From: NCED01 sp035493955
GTDB lineage: Bacteria > Pseudomonadota > Alphaproteobacteria > Caulobacterales > Caulobacteraceae
Direction: 5' to 3'
Assembly: GCA_035493955.1 (NCBI GenBank)
Contig: DATJHI010000006.1
Span: forward strand, 62,001-126,000
DNA: 64,000 nt
The first letter of the stretch is position 1; the number at the start of each line of letters is the position of its first letter. This document shows positions 15,991 through 25,031 of this stretch, piece after piece. The notes below the pieces were generated by a model, which had not been told where the DNA came from, searched no databases, and worked only from the letters and a program-made list of their open reading frames with translations. The position numbers and the translations under genes were made by a program.

Positions 15991-16010
15991 TTAATAACTT
16001 ATGTTATTAA
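15991..16010. promoter_or_regulatory. 20-bp palindrome in AT-rich divergent promoter region
   Basis: TTAATAAC-TTAT-GTTATTAA is a perfect inverted repeat with 8-nt arms, in the divergent gap between the hemerythrin-repeat gene and pyrophosphatase. The surrounding 50 bp are far more AT-rich than the rest of the window. It could be an operator or part of a promoter. Confidence 0.5.
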
Positions 16011-16111
16011 TTCGCCGACCTGGGAAGCCCGATCCCCGGGCGCTCCACACACCGCAAACCCCGCCGCCGCGACTTGAGAAGCGGCGAAGGCTCCGTTGTG
16101 TTCTCAAGCAT

Positions 16112-16702
16112 ATGGCGCAGGCGGAACCCCTGAACGGCTTGGCCGTTCGGCGGAACGTGGTCCACGATCTCACCAAGCTCGACCCGAAGCTGCGGCCGGA
16201 AACCGCCAGTTGCCGCGCGATCGTCGAGACCCCGAAGGGACGACGGGGCAAGCTCGACTATGACCCCAAGCTCAGGACGTTCAGGCTCAAGACCCTGTTG
16301 CCCGACGGCATGAGCTTCCCCCTCGATTTCGGATTTGTGCCCAGGACGCTGGCCGACGACGGCGATCCCATCGACGTCATGATCCTTTCGGACGAGCCGA
16401 CCCCTCCGGGCGTTCTGCTCGACATCCGATTGATCGGGGCGATCGAAGCGGAGGAGAAGGAGCACGGAAAGAAGGAGCGCAACGACCGGGTGCTAGCGGT
16501 CGCCGCCGTCTCCCATCTCTATGCCGCGATCAAGACGGTGGACGATCTCGAGGTCAGCTTCATCGACAACCTGATCCAGTTCTGGACCAACAAGGACCGT
16601 CTCGAAGGCAAGGAGTTCACGTGTGTCGGCGTGGGGGGGCCGGAGACGGCCGTGGCGCTGATCGAAGCCGCGATGAAACGGGCGGACCAGGCCAAAGGCT
16701 GA
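16112..16702 (+). CDS. ppa: Inorganic pyrophosphatase (soluble, family I)
   Basis: 196 aa from ATG 16112; the same frame is open upstream to 16001 but that part is Arg/Pro-rich and unlike the family. Core motifs: GRRGKLDYDPKLRTF, LLPDGMSFPLDFGFVP, then DDGDPIDVMIL with the three metal-binding aspartates, and KKERNDRVLAV. Hydrolyses PPi to phosphate in the cytosol, pulling biosynthetic reactions forward. At 196 aa it is slightly longer than the E. coli enzyme. The sequence is divergent enough that this may be a second, non-essential paralogue. The distance from the AT-rich palindrome suggests a leader of ~100 nt. Confidence 0.82.
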   Translation: MAQAEPLNGLAVRRNVVHDLTKLDPKLRPETASCRAIVETPKGRRGKLDYDPKLRTFRLKTLLPDGMSFPLDFGFVPRTLADDGDPIDVMILSDEPTPPGVLLDIRLIGAIEAEEKEHGKKERNDRVLAVAAVSHLYAAIKTVDDLEVSFIDNLIQFWTNKDRLEGKEFTCVGVGGPETAVALIEAAMKRADQAKG

Positions 16703-16745
16703 GACGGGCTGAGCCGCCTGGCTATGGAAAACGGGTATTTGTGGT

Positions 16746-16835
16746 TGGCGGTGACGCAGGGATTCGAACCCTGGATACGTTTTCACGTATGACGATTTAG
16801 CAAACCGTTGCCTTCAGCCACTCGGCCACGTCACC
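16746..16835 (-). tRNA. tRNA-Ser (anticodon GCT)
   Basis: The minus strand folds as a class II tRNA: acceptor GGTGACG (16835-16829) pairs with CGTCACC (16756-16750), followed by G and an encoded CCA (16748-16746). The anticodon loop reads TTTGCTAAA with GCT for AGC/AGU serine codons. A long variable arm (TACGTGAAAACGTA) and T loop GGTTCGAATCC are present, as expected for tRNA-Ser. Confidence 0.95.
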
Positions 16836-16996
16836 ATGCTGATATCATTCAGCTTTCCCGCCGATTGCCGAGCGGACCGCCGACCGTGGGGCCAAGGTGT
16901 CCGCGGGGCCCTCTCGAAGGGCCGTCCCTCATAGCCAAACGGGAACGGCCTGTCACCTCCGGCCTGAGGGCCTAATTGGTCACTCAGGGAGAAAGG

Positions 16997-17209
16997 CTAA
17001 CGCAGGGTGAAGCCCAGCTCGCCCTGGAGGCGGATCTGGGCCGGCAGCCCATTCTCGTTGGAGGCGCGGGCGCGCCGGGACGCGGCCGCCAGCACCTCGT
17101 CGCGCACAAGGGAGGCGTCGAAGAAATGGCCGTCGTGCTCGACCGCCCAACCCTCTTCGTGCTGGGTCACCGTGAACACCGCACGCTTCAGGTTCGGGAA
17201 CATCGCCAT
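16997..17209 (-). CDS. Small DUF2188-like protein
   Basis: 70 aa from ATG 17209 (alternative ATG 17203). The pattern LKRAVFTVTQHEEGWAVEHDGHFFDASLVRDEVLAAASRRARAS... resembles short DUF2188-type beta-alpha proteins, in which a beta-hairpin is followed by a helix that packs against it. No catalytic residues seen. The gene is isolated between tRNA-Ser and the desaturase, on the same strand as both. The function is unknown. Confidence 0.5.
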   Translation of the reverse strand: MAMFPNLKRAVFTVTQHEEGWAVEHDGHFFDASLVRDEVLAAASRRARASNENGLPAQIRLQGELGFTLR

Positions 17210-17539
17210 CGATTGCCGCCTTCCGTGCCGGTCGGGGTCGGGCCGACGCCCTTGTAAAGGCCTCAGACCAAACGCGAATTGACCGTGATCCAACCGCCCA
17301 CATCCGAAAGCAGGGGAAATATTCCGCAGTGATTCGGCCGGTGCGGGCCGATGGCGGAGATTTCCATCGCGCTTTTACCCGAGGGTCGGGCGACGCCACC
17401 CTACACGTTCCGGGCCTCCCCGTACGATCTATTTACATTTTAGGGTAATCGGGCGCGAACCGACCTCATCCACGCCCAACGATTACTCGTCCCGCGAGGA
17501 GTGATCCGTTCAAATCCCCTTCACCGGCGCGGCCTGGCC
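17210..17539. other. 330-bp gap without a supported gene
   Basis: Contains no frame with a conserved translation. A short AT-rich patch (TTTACATTTTAGGG, around 17430) could be part of a promoter for the small gene to the left. No repeat or RNA gene is recognised. Confidence 0.4.
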
Positions 17540-18592
17540 TCAAGCGGCCGCCGGGCGAGGCTCCGCCGTCCGGCCTCGGATTTCGCGGAAGGAGATCAGC
17601 CGCTGGCCGGCCTCGTCCCACAGGGACAGGCCCACGCAACGCAGGCTGTCCAGCAGGGTCAGGCGGCCGAGCCCCTTCAGGTGCGGCTCGTCGCGCAGGA
17701 CCTGGGGAAGCCGGTAATAGGGGATGCGGCTGTTCAGGTGATGGACGTGGTGGATGCCGATATTGGCGGTGAACCACCTCAGCACCGGCGGCAGGTCGTA
17801 GTGGGACGAGCCGCGCAGCGCCGCCTCCTGGAAGTTCCAGCCCTCGGCCCGCGCCCAATAGGTCTGTTCGAACTGGTGCTGCACGAAGAACAGCCACACG
17901 CCGATGGAGGCGGCCAGCACGACGGACGGCAGGGAGACCAAAAGGACCGGGGCGACCCCGAAGATCGCCATCAGGCCGACAGCCAGGGCGGCGATGCCCA
18001 GATTGGTCGCGAGCACCGAGACCCAGGGCCGCCAGCCGTGGCGCATCAGCCCCACGGGCGCGCGGTGCTGCAGCAGGAAGACGAAGGCCGGCCCCAGGCC
18101 GAACATCACCGCCGGGTGGCGATAGAGCCGGTAGCCGAAGCGCCGCAGCGGCGGCAGGGCGAGGTATTCATCCACGGTCAGGGTGTCGATCCCGCCCAGG
18201 GTGCGCCGGTCCAGCGCCCCTGAGGTGGCGTGGTGGACGGCGTGGCTGTGGCCCCAATAGTCGTAAGGGGTCAGGGTCAGGATCCCAATCACCCGGCCGA
18301 CCCAGTCGTTGAGCGGCTTGGATGGAAAGAAGGCGCCGTGACCGCAGTCGTGCTGGATCATGAACAGGCGGACCAGGAAGGCCGCCGCCGGGAGGATCAG
18401 CAGCAGCCCCCACCAGATATGGGCGCCGATCGCCAGCCACGCCGCCACCGAAATGGCCGCCAGGGGAACGGCGGTGACCGCGATCTCGAACAGGCCGCGG
18501 GCGGCGCTGGGCCGACGGTAGCGCAGCAGCCGCCGGGCGAAGGCAGGCAGGTCTTCATGGCCGGTCCCGCCGGCTGTGGTCTCGGTTCCCAT
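17540..18592 (-). CDS. Membrane fatty-acid desaturase
   Basis: 350 aa from ATG 18592 (TTG 18598 adds 2). The three histidine boxes of membrane di-iron desaturases are intact: HDCGH (81-85), HSHAVHH (115-121) and HHVHH (281-285). Hydrophobic segments around 37-80 and 160-240 would place the active site at the cytosolic face of the inner membrane. It introduces a double bond into acyl chains, most like the omega-6/Delta-12 type by box spacing, using O2 and reduced electron carrier. Monocistronic; the 271-bp gap to the next gene holds the promoters of both divergent genes. Confidence 0.88.
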   Translation of the reverse strand: MGTETTAGGTGHEDLPAFARRLLRYRRPSAARGLFEIAVTAVPLAAISVAAWLAIGAHIWWGLLLILPAAAFLVRLFMIQHDCGHGAFFPSKPLNDWVGRVIGILTLTPYDYWGHSHAVHHATSGALDRRTLGGIDTLTVDEYLALPPLRRFGYRLYRHPAVMFGLGPAFVFLLQHRAPVGLMRHGWRPWVSVLATNLGIAALAVGLMAIFGVAPVLLVSLPSVVLAASIGVWLFFVQHQFEQTYWARAEGWNFQEAALRGSSHYDLPPVLRWFTANIGIHHVHHLNSRIPYYRLPQVLRDEPHLKGLGRLTLLDSLRCVGLSLWDEAGQRLISFREIRGRTAEPRPAAA

Positions 18593-18800
18593 GGACAAGG
18601 GATGTTCCTGCGAGAGCGAATGGACAGCCGGTCTCGGTCGGCCGCCTAGATCTGGGGTCTGTCGGGCAATTTGGCGAGCTTAGCCAGCCCTATTCGTCCA
18701 GCGGCGAAACGTCCCGGCCGTCCCGAATGGTTATTTCCGATCCGGCCGTCCGCGCCTGCCCGCCGCGCAGACGGAGGCGCAAAGCGCCGCGACATGCTTA

Positions 18801-18812
18801 CCCGTTAACGGG
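18801..18812. promoter_or_regulatory. 12-bp perfect palindrome upstream of the polysaccharide locus
   Basis: CCCGTTAACGGG lies 51 bp before the start of the initiating glycosyltransferase. It is in a good place for an operator, but no regulator is known to me from the sequence. Confidence 0.35.
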
Positions 18813-18863
18813 GGACTCATCGGAACGCGTCATGATGGACGGGCCAAGTTCTGAAGAGCCTTC

Positions 18864-20393
18864 ATGTCCGTAGCTCCCGCCCCGATCCAGCCGCTCGTCG
18901 ATGGCGGCGCGCTCGACCGACGCGAACCGGCCGAGATCCCCCTCGATTCCGCCAACCGCCGCGGGCCGTTCCGCCCGAACCGGATGGCGCCGGTGCGCGA
19001 GCGGTTGAGCGGCGCCACCCTGACCCGGGTGTTCCGCCTGCTCGACCTCGTCCTGGTGGCGACGGTCACCCTGGCGGCCGCCGAGATGGAGGCCGCCCGC
19101 GGCCTGTTGAACCAACCCTTCGGGGCGGTGCTGCCGATGATGGCCGCTCCCGTCGCGACCCTGTGGATGCTGGCCTCGGTGAGCGCCTATTCGCTGGGCG
19201 CCCGCGAAAGCCTGGGACGCCACCTCGCGCGGGTCGCCGTCGCGGCCCTGACCGGCGGCGTCGTCGGCCTGGCGGCGGGCGCGGCGACCGGCCTGGCCCC
19301 GCTGCCCGCGCTGTCCGCCTACGGCCTGGTCACCCTCGCCGTCCTGCTCGTCGCGCATCTGTGGGCCTGGGCCTCGGTGCGCCGCTGGCGCAACCAGGGC
19401 CGGCTGACCCCCAACGTCGTGGTCGTCGGGGCCACCGCCAACGCCGCCCGCCTGATCGAGAGCGCCCTCAGCACCCGCGAGGTCAATGTGCTGGGCATCT
19501 TCGACGACCGCAGCGACCGCATCCCCGCCGCCCTGGGCGGGGTGCCGGTGCTGGGCGACACCGCCGCCCTGCTCGAGCACAAGATGCTTCCCTACGTGGA
19601 CCGCATCGTCATCACCGTCACCGCCTCGGCCCAGACCCGCGTGCGCCAACTGATCGAGCAGCTGCGCATCCTGCCCAACGCCGTCACCCTGTTCGTCGAC
19701 GTGGAGGGCCAGGACACCCGCGCCTCCACCCTGTCGCGCATGGCCGATGCGCCGCTCAGCCACGTGTCGGGCCTGGAGGAGGACGAGCGCCGCGCCTTCC
19801 AGAAGCGGGTGCAGGACCTGGTCATCGCCAGCCTGGCCATGGTCGTCGCCCTGCCGGTCATGGCCGTGGTGGCATTGGCCATCCGTCTCGACAGCCCCGG
19901 CCCCATCCTGTTCCGCCAGCGCCGCCACGGCTTCAACAACGAGGCGATCACCGTCTGGAAGTTCCGCTCCATGCGGGTGGAGGCCACCGACCACACCGCC
20001 CGGCGCCAGGTCGAGAAGAACGACAGCCGCGTCACCCGCGTCGGCCGCTTCATCCGCAAGACCAGCCTCGACGAGCTGCCGCAGATCTTCAACGTCCTGA
20101 CCGGGGAGATGTCCCTGGTCGGCCCGCGGCCGCATCCGATCGGGATGATGACCGGAGGCGAAGAGAGCCAGCGGCTGGTGGCCGAATACGCCTGGCGCCA
20201 CCGCATGAAGCCGGGGATCACCGGCTGGGCCCAGATCAACGGCTCCCGGGGGCCCGTCCACACCCGCGAGGAGGTGCGCCACCGGGTGGTGCTCGACGTC
20301 GAATATATCGAGCGCCAGTCGTTCTGGTTCGACCTCTACATCATGGTGATGACCCTGCCCTGTCTGCTCGGCGACAGCGAAGCCATCCGCTAG
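18864..20393 (+). CDS. Polyprenyl-phosphate glycosyl-1-phosphate transferase (HfsE/PssY-like)
   Basis: 509 aa. N-terminal membrane segments (~55-180), a Rossmann-like CoA-binding-type domain (NVVVVGATANAARLIES), another helix (~325-345), then the catalytic sugar transferase domain with RQRRHGFNNEAITVWKFRSM, SLDELPQIFNVLTGEMSLVGPRPH and KPGITGWAQINGSRG. It transfers a sugar-1-phosphate to undecaprenyl phosphate at the inner membrane, the first step of Wzx/Wzy polysaccharide synthesis. It heads a run of four same-strand genes. By order and class it corresponds to hfsE of the Caulobacter holdfast locus, but paralogues PssY/PssZ share this architecture. Confidence 0.88.
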   Translation: MSVAPAPIQPLVDGGALDRREPAEIPLDSANRRGPFRPNRMAPVRERLSGATLTRVFRLLDLVLVATVTLAAAEMEAARGLLNQPFGAVLPMMAAPVATLWMLASVSAYSLGARESLGRHLARVAVAALTGGVVGLAAGAATGLAPLPALSAYGLVTLAVLLVAHLWAWASVRRWRNQGRLTPNVVVVGATANAARLIESALSTREVNVLGIFDDRSDRIPAALGGVPVLGDTAALLEHKMLPYVDRIVITVTASAQTRVRQLIEQLRILPNAVTLFVDVEGQDTRASTLSRMADAPLSHVSGLEEDERRAFQKRVQDLVIASLAMVVALPVMAVVALAIRLDSPGPILFRQRRHGFNNEAITVWKFRSMRVEATDHTARRQVEKNDSRVTRVGRFIRKTSLDELPQIFNVLTGEMSLVGPRPHPIGMMTGGEESQRLVAEYAWRHRMKPGITGWAQINGSRGPVHTREEVRHRVVLDVEYIERQSFWFDLYIMVMTLPCLLGDSEAIR

Positions 20394-20397
20394 CCCC

Positions 20398-21861
20398 ATG
20401 TTTCTCCGGGGCGTCCTAGCCTATCTGCCGGTCAACCTGGTCCAAGCGGTGGCCGGGTTCGGCTCCATCGTGGTGTTCACCCGCCTGCTGTCGCCGGGGT
20501 CGTACGGCGACTACGCCCTGGCCTTCTCCGTCTCGGCCCTCGCCCACACCCTGACCCTGACCTGGATCGAGGCGGGCATGGCCCGTTTCTATGCGGCCGA
20601 GGACGAGGGTCCGGGGCGGGACGCCCTGTTCGCCACCCTGTACCGCACCTTCGCCGTCGTCGGCCTGGCCTGCCCCCTGGCCGGGATGCTAGTCCTGGCC
20701 TTCGCCCCCCTCGGCCACGAACTGAAGCTGGCCATCGTCGCCGGCCTGGTCTCGGCGGTGGCGCGCGGACTGCTGCGCATGGCCCAGGAGCGGCGGCGCG
20801 CCGCCGGGGACGTGAAGGGCTTCGCCGCCATCGACATGCTGGCCACCGGCGGCGGTTTCGCCATCGGCTGCGCCCTGGCCCTGGCCGGCTTCGGCGCGGC
20901 CGGACCCTTCGCCGGGGTGGGCCTGGCCGCCGCCCTGTGCCTGGTCCTGGCCCTGCCGTCGGAATGGCCGCACATCCGGCGCGGGCGCTTCGAGCCGGAA
21001 CGGCTGAAGGGCTACCTGGCCTATGGCCTGCCCTTGTCCCTGTCGCTGATGCTGGGCCTGGCCCTGGCCTCGACCGACCGGTTCGTACTGGCGGCCTATG
21101 TCGGGGACGCCGCCGTCGGCGCCTATCACGCCGGCTACACCCTTTCGAACCGGACCCTGGACGTGGTGTTCGCCTGGATCGGCATGGCCGGCGGCCCCGC
21201 CGCCGTCGCCGCCCTGGAACGCGGAGGCGAAGCCGCGCTCCGGCGAACGGCGCTCAGCCAAGCCTCGACCCTGCTGGTGGTCGGCGTCCCGGCGGCTTTG
21301 GGCGTGGCGCTGGTGGCGCATCCCCTGGCCGAGGTGATGGTCGGCGCCGCCCTGGCCGACCAGGCCTCGCGGGTCACCCCCTGGATCGCCGCCGGCGCGC
21401 TGTTCTCGGGCCTGACCACCTACTATCTGCACACCGCCTTCACCTTGGCTCGGCGGACCAGGCGGCAAATGCTGGCCGTCGCCATACCGGCGGCGGCGAA
21501 CCTTATCCTCTGCTTGGTGCTGATCCCCCGTTACGGTCTCGACGGGGCCATGTGGTCGACCGCCGGCAGCTATGGCCTGGGCATGGTGGCCGCCTGGCTG
21601 CTCGGTCGCGGATGCATGCCCCTGCCGATCCCCTGGGGCGGCATGGTCCGCATCGGCGTGGCCACGGCCGCGATGGCGCTGGCGGTGACGCACCTGCCCG
21701 CTCTGGGCGGCGTGGCCGAGCTGCTGCTCAAGGCCGGCGTCGGCGCGGTGGTCTACGCCGCCATGGTGGCGGTCCTGGACGCCGGCGGCATGCGCAGCCA
21801 GGGCCTGGGCATGCTGCACGAGCGGATGAACCGCCCGCCTCAACCCGTGGAGGCGGCATGA
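20398..21861 (+). CDS. Wzx-type lipid-linked oligosaccharide flippase (HfsF-like)
   Basis: 487 aa, with about 12-14 hydrophobic segments across its length and the MATE/MOP-flippase opening (LAYLPVNLVQAVAGFGSIVVFTRLLSPGSYGDYALAFS). It moves the undecaprenyl-linked repeat unit across the inner membrane. It begins 4 bp after the initiating transferase and its stop overlaps the next glycosyltransferase start (ATGA). The position second in the run matches hfsF in C. crescentus. Confidence 0.85.
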   Translation: MFLRGVLAYLPVNLVQAVAGFGSIVVFTRLLSPGSYGDYALAFSVSALAHTLTLTWIEAGMARFYAAEDEGPGRDALFATLYRTFAVVGLACPLAGMLVLAFAPLGHELKLAIVAGLVSAVARGLLRMAQERRRAAGDVKGFAAIDMLATGGGFAIGCALALAGFGAAGPFAGVGLAAALCLVLALPSEWPHIRRGRFEPERLKGYLAYGLPLSLSLMLGLALASTDRFVLAAYVGDAAVGAYHAGYTLSNRTLDVVFAWIGMAGGPAAVAALERGGEAALRRTALSQASTLLVVGVPAALGVALVAHPLAEVMVGAALADQASRVTPWIAAGALFSGLTTYYLHTAFTLARRTRRQMLAVAIPAAANLILCLVLIPRYGLDGAMWSTAGSYGLGMVAAWLLGRGCMPLPIPWGGMVRIGVATAAMALAVTHLPALGGVAELLLKAGVGAVVYAAMVAVLDAGGMRSQGLGMLHERMNRPPQPVEAA

Positions 21862-22802
21862 CCGCCCATCCGCAAAGCTGGACCGTCGACAACGCCGCCT
21901 GGCCCGCCGCCGCGCCGCGCCTGTCGGTGCTGATCCCCTTCTTCCGCGACGACGCCTGCGACCTGCTGACCGCCCTGGACGCCGAAGCTGGCGGGCTGGA
22001 CGGCGCGGTGGAGATCGTGACCCTGGACGACGGCTCCGGCGACGAGGCCCTGGCCGCCAGGGTCGCCCGGACGGTGACCGGCCTGGCCGCCCCGGCGCGT
22101 TTCGTGCGCCTGACCGCCAACGAGGGGCGAGCCAAGGGCCGCAACCGGCTGACCGCCGCCGCCCGCGCCCCGCGCCTGCTGTTCCTCGACGCCGACATGC
22201 TGCCGGACGGTCCGCAGTTCCTGGCCTGCTACCTGGCCCTGATCGAGGCCGAGGACCCGGCCGTGGCCTTCGGCGGCTTCACCCTCGACCGCACCCCGCG
22301 CGACCCGGCCCGCGGCCTGCACCGGGCCCTGTCCCTGCGCGGCGACTGCCGGCCGGCGCACCTGCGCCAGCTGGAGCCGGCCAAGTCGCTCTGCACCTCC
22401 AACCTTTTGGTCCGCCGCGAGGTGTTCGACGTCGAGGCCTTCGACGAGACCTTCCAGGGGTGGGGCTGGGAGGATGTGGAGTGGGCGATCCGGGCGGGGC
22501 GGCGCTGGCCGGTGCGCCATATCGACAATCCGGCCTCGCACCTGGGCCTGGACACCGACGCCGCCCTCCTGGCCAAGTACGACCAGTCCCCCGCCAATTT
22601 CGGCCGGATGGCCAGGGCCCACCCGGACGTCGCCGCGGGTTTTCCCGTGCACCGGATGGCCAGGGCCCTCTCCCGCCTGCCGCTGCGCGCCCTGTGGCGG
22701 CCGTGGCTGCGGCGGCTGGCGGCGGTCCGCGCCGCGCCCATGCCGCTGCGCGTCGCGGCGGTGAAGCTCTACCGCGCCGCCCTCTACGCCGAGGTGGTCT
22801 GA
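21858..22802 (+). CDS. Glycosyltransferase family 2
   Basis: 314 aa, ATG 21858 overlapping the flippase stop. GT-A fold: RLSVLIPFFRDD, DDGSGDEAL, ANEGRAKGRN, then the metal-binding LFLDADM and GWGWEDVEWAIR, matching the ED-rich C-terminal acceptor site of family 2 enzymes such as chondroitin synthase-like transferases. No membrane helix is evident, so it acts at the cytosolic face on the lipid-linked intermediate. The sugar is not predictable. It is coupled to the following transferase by TGATG. Confidence 0.82.
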   Translation: MTAHPQSWTVDNAAWPAAAPRLSVLIPFFRDDACDLLTALDAEAGGLDGAVEIVTLDDGSGDEALAARVARTVTGLAAPARFVRLTANEGRAKGRNRLTAAARAPRLLFLDADMLPDGPQFLACYLALIEAEDPAVAFGGFTLDRTPRDPARGLHRALSLRGDCRPAHLRQLEPAKSLCTSNLLVRREVFDVEAFDETFQGWGWEDVEWAIRAGRRWPVRHIDNPASHLGLDTDAALLAKYDQSPANFGRMARAHPDVAAGFPVHRMARALSRLPLRALWRPWLRRLAAVRAAPMPLRVAAVKLYRAALYAEVV

Positions 22803-23719
22803 TGGGCGAGGTCGCGGTGCTGATCCCCACCCTGCGCCGGCCCGAGAGCCTGGACCGGACCCTGCGCTCCCTCGCCGCCCAATCCGGCGCAAAGGCCCTG
22901 ATCGAGGCGGTGGTGGTGGTCGACAATTCGCCGGAGGGCTCCGCCCGCCCGGTGGCCGAGTCCTGGTCCCCGGCCCTGCCGATCCTCTATGTCCACGAGC
23001 CCCGTCCCGGCGTGGCCACCGCCCGCAACGCCGGGCTTGCGAAGGTCGCGGCGGACTATGTGGCCTTCCTCGACGACGACGAGGAGGCGCCGCCGTCTTG
23101 GCTGGAGACCCTGCTCGGCGTCCACAAGGCGTTCGGCGCCGACGTCACCTTCGGTCCCTGGCGCGGCCAGGCCTCCGCGGCGCCGGCCTGGAAGCGGCCC
23201 TATCTCGACGCCTTCTTCTCGCGCACCGGGCCGGAGAGGTCAGGCCTGACCGACCAGCGCTACGGCTGCGGCAATTCGCTGATGACCCGGGCGACCACCC
23301 TTTCGGGCCCCGCCCCCTTCGACCCCGCCTACGACCAGACCGGAGGCGAGGACGACCGGCTGTACCAGGCCCTGACCCGCCGGGGTGCGCGTTTCGCCTG
23401 GGCCGCCGAGGCCTGGGTGTGGGAGCACGCGCCCGACCACCGCTGCCGCATAGCCTACACCCTTAGGCGGGCGTTCAGTTTCGGCCAGACCCCGACCACC
23501 GACTGCGCCCACCAGGGCGACTGGCCCGGCGTGCTGCGCTGGATGGCGATCGGCGCGGCCCAGACGGCGATCTATGGCGCGGCCGCCGCGGTGCTGTGGG
23601 CGACCGGCTCGGCCCGCCGGCTGGCCATGACCGACCGGGCGGTGCGCGGGCTGGGCAAGGTGATCTGGTGGGTCACCCCGAAGTTCTACGGCCAGGCCGA
23701 GGTCGCGCGGTCGGCCTGA
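22802..23719 (+). CDS. Glycosyltransferase family 2 (HfsG position)
   Basis: 305 aa, starting inside the stop of the previous gene. GT-A motifs: VAVLIPTLRRPESLDRTLRSL, VVVDNSPEG, PGVATARNAG, FLDDDEE (metal site) and GGEDDRLYQAL. A hydrophobic stretch near residues 255-275 may anchor it to the membrane. In C. crescentus the third gene of the holdfast run, hfsG, is a GT2 of about this length; which of the two transferases here is its true counterpart cannot be settled by eye. The gene ends facing the minus-strand polymerase. Confidence 0.82.
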   Translation: MGEVAVLIPTLRRPESLDRTLRSLAAQSGAKALIEAVVVVDNSPEGSARPVAESWSPALPILYVHEPRPGVATARNAGLAKVAADYVAFLDDDEEAPPSWLETLLGVHKAFGADVTFGPWRGQASAAPAWKRPYLDAFFSRTGPERSGLTDQRYGCGNSLMTRATTLSGPAPFDPAYDQTGGEDDRLYQALTRRGARFAWAAEAWVWEHAPDHRCRIAYTLRRAFSFGQTPTTDCAHQGDWPGVLRWMAIGAAQTAIYGAAAAVLWATGSARRLAMTDRAVRGLGKVIWWVTPKFYGQAEVARSA

Positions 23720-23726
23720 AACTCCG

Positions 23727-25031
23727 TTATTCGTCGGGAAACAGCTTCACCGGCCGCGGGGCGGCGGGCCCGGAAGGCCAAGCCCGCCCCTCGAACAGCT
23801 TGGCCATGGTGGCGATGTAGAGGGTCCAGGTCAGGCCGTTGTACTGCATCACCGTGCTCTCGGAGATGCTGAACAGGGCGAAGATGGCCATGAACGGGAT
23901 GGCCCAATAGCACTCCAGCCCCCGGCGCAGGGTGAAGACCGCCGCTACCGCCGAAATCACGAAGTGCAGCGCCGCCAGACCCATGCCGATGACGCCGATC
24001 TCGACCAGCATCTCCAGCCAGCCGTCGTGGGCGTGCGGCACGTTCCACTTCAGGTCGTGACGGATGAACCAGGCCGGTCCCCACGGGTCGATCCAGAAGG
24101 CGCCGAAGCCGTAGCCCAGCCAGGGCCGCCCGGCCGCCTGGCGCAGCACCGCCGCCCAGATGTCGGTGCGGCCGGTCAGGCTCGGCTCCTTGCCGACCAG
24201 ATTGAAGAACAGCTCGGGGGCGAAGACGAGGACACCGACGAAGGCGCCGCCGAGCGCCAGGGCGGCCCAGACCGCGACCAGGGCGACCGCCCGGCCGCGG
24301 CGCACCAGGCCAAGGCCCATGATCCCGCCCAGGCAGATCGTCACCCCCAGGAGCGAGGTGGTTGAGCGGGACATGACCACCGCACCGAGGCAAAGGACGG
24401 TTCCGGCGATCCACAGCCGCCGCCGCTCCGGACTGAACAGGGCGGCGCAGGCGCAGGCGAGGCAGCCGTGGGTCATCAGCCAGCCAAGCTGGTTCTTCTC
24501 GTACCAGAGCCCGCTCCAGGCGCTGGGGTGGACCTTGTCCTGGTGGCCGAAGGCCGGAAACAGCAGGCAGGAGATGTAGGTCCCCGCCGCCAGCACCAGG
24601 AACACCGTGGCCGTCAGCTCGATGAACCGCCGCCAGTCGTAGGCCGAGGCCAGGTGCAGGCCGAACAGGGTCGTGAACATCAGGGCGACGGAGCGGCGGG
24701 TGGTCACGTCCGCGTCGATCGACCACCGCGACGAGGCGAAGGCCCAGGCGACCAGCACGAGGCTGAGCGCCCCCCCGATCCACACGCGGCTGGCCCGAGC
24801 GGGATCGCGCAGCAACAATAGGCCGACCACGCCGTAGACCGGCAGCCACATGGTCCTGAGCCAGGGCACCGAATCCGGGTTCTGGTCGGGCGAGAACAGC
24901 GGCGCCAACAAGGCGCCCGACATCAAGAGCAGCACGGCCACGGCGGCGGCGTATTCGCCGCCGGCCAGGGCGCCGGCCAGCCCGCGCCGGGGCGGGGCGA
25001 ACGCGGCGGGAGCGGGAAAGGCGGCGCTCAT
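23727..25031 (-). CDS. O-antigen ligase/Wzy-type polysaccharide polymerase (HfsC-like)
   Basis: 434 aa from ATG 25031; the frame stays open far upstream only as a shadow of GH10 and other genes. About ten membrane segments, with the family-typical large periplasmic loop (WSGLWYEKNQLGWLM and LTGRTDIWAAVLRQAAGRPWLGYGFGAFW) carrying the conserved Arg and His residues. It polymerises flipped repeat units or ligates the chain in the periplasm. Its start overlaps the stop of the GH10 gene (ATGA), so the polymerase and glycanase are translated together. Position and direction match hfsC. Confidence 0.85.
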   Translation of the reverse strand: MSAAFPAPAAFAPPRRGLAGALAGGEYAAAVAVLLLMSGALLAPLFSPDQNPDSVPWLRTMWLPVYGVVGLLLLRDPARASRVWIGGALSLVLVAWAFASSRWSIDADVTTRRSVALMFTTLFGLHLASAYDWRRFIELTATVFLVLAAGTYISCLLFPAFGHQDKVHPSAWSGLWYEKNQLGWLMTHGCLACACAALFSPERRRLWIAGTVLCLGAVVMSRSTTSLLGVTICLGGIMGLGLVRRGRAVALVAVWAALALGGAFVGVLVFAPELFFNLVGKEPSLTGRTDIWAAVLRQAAGRPWLGYGFGAFWIDPWGPAWFIRHDLKWNVPHAHDGWLEMLVEIGVIGMGLAALHFVISAVAAVFTLRRGLECYWAIPFMAIFALFSISESTVMQYNGLTWTLYIATMAKLFEGRAWPSGPAAPRPVKLFPDE

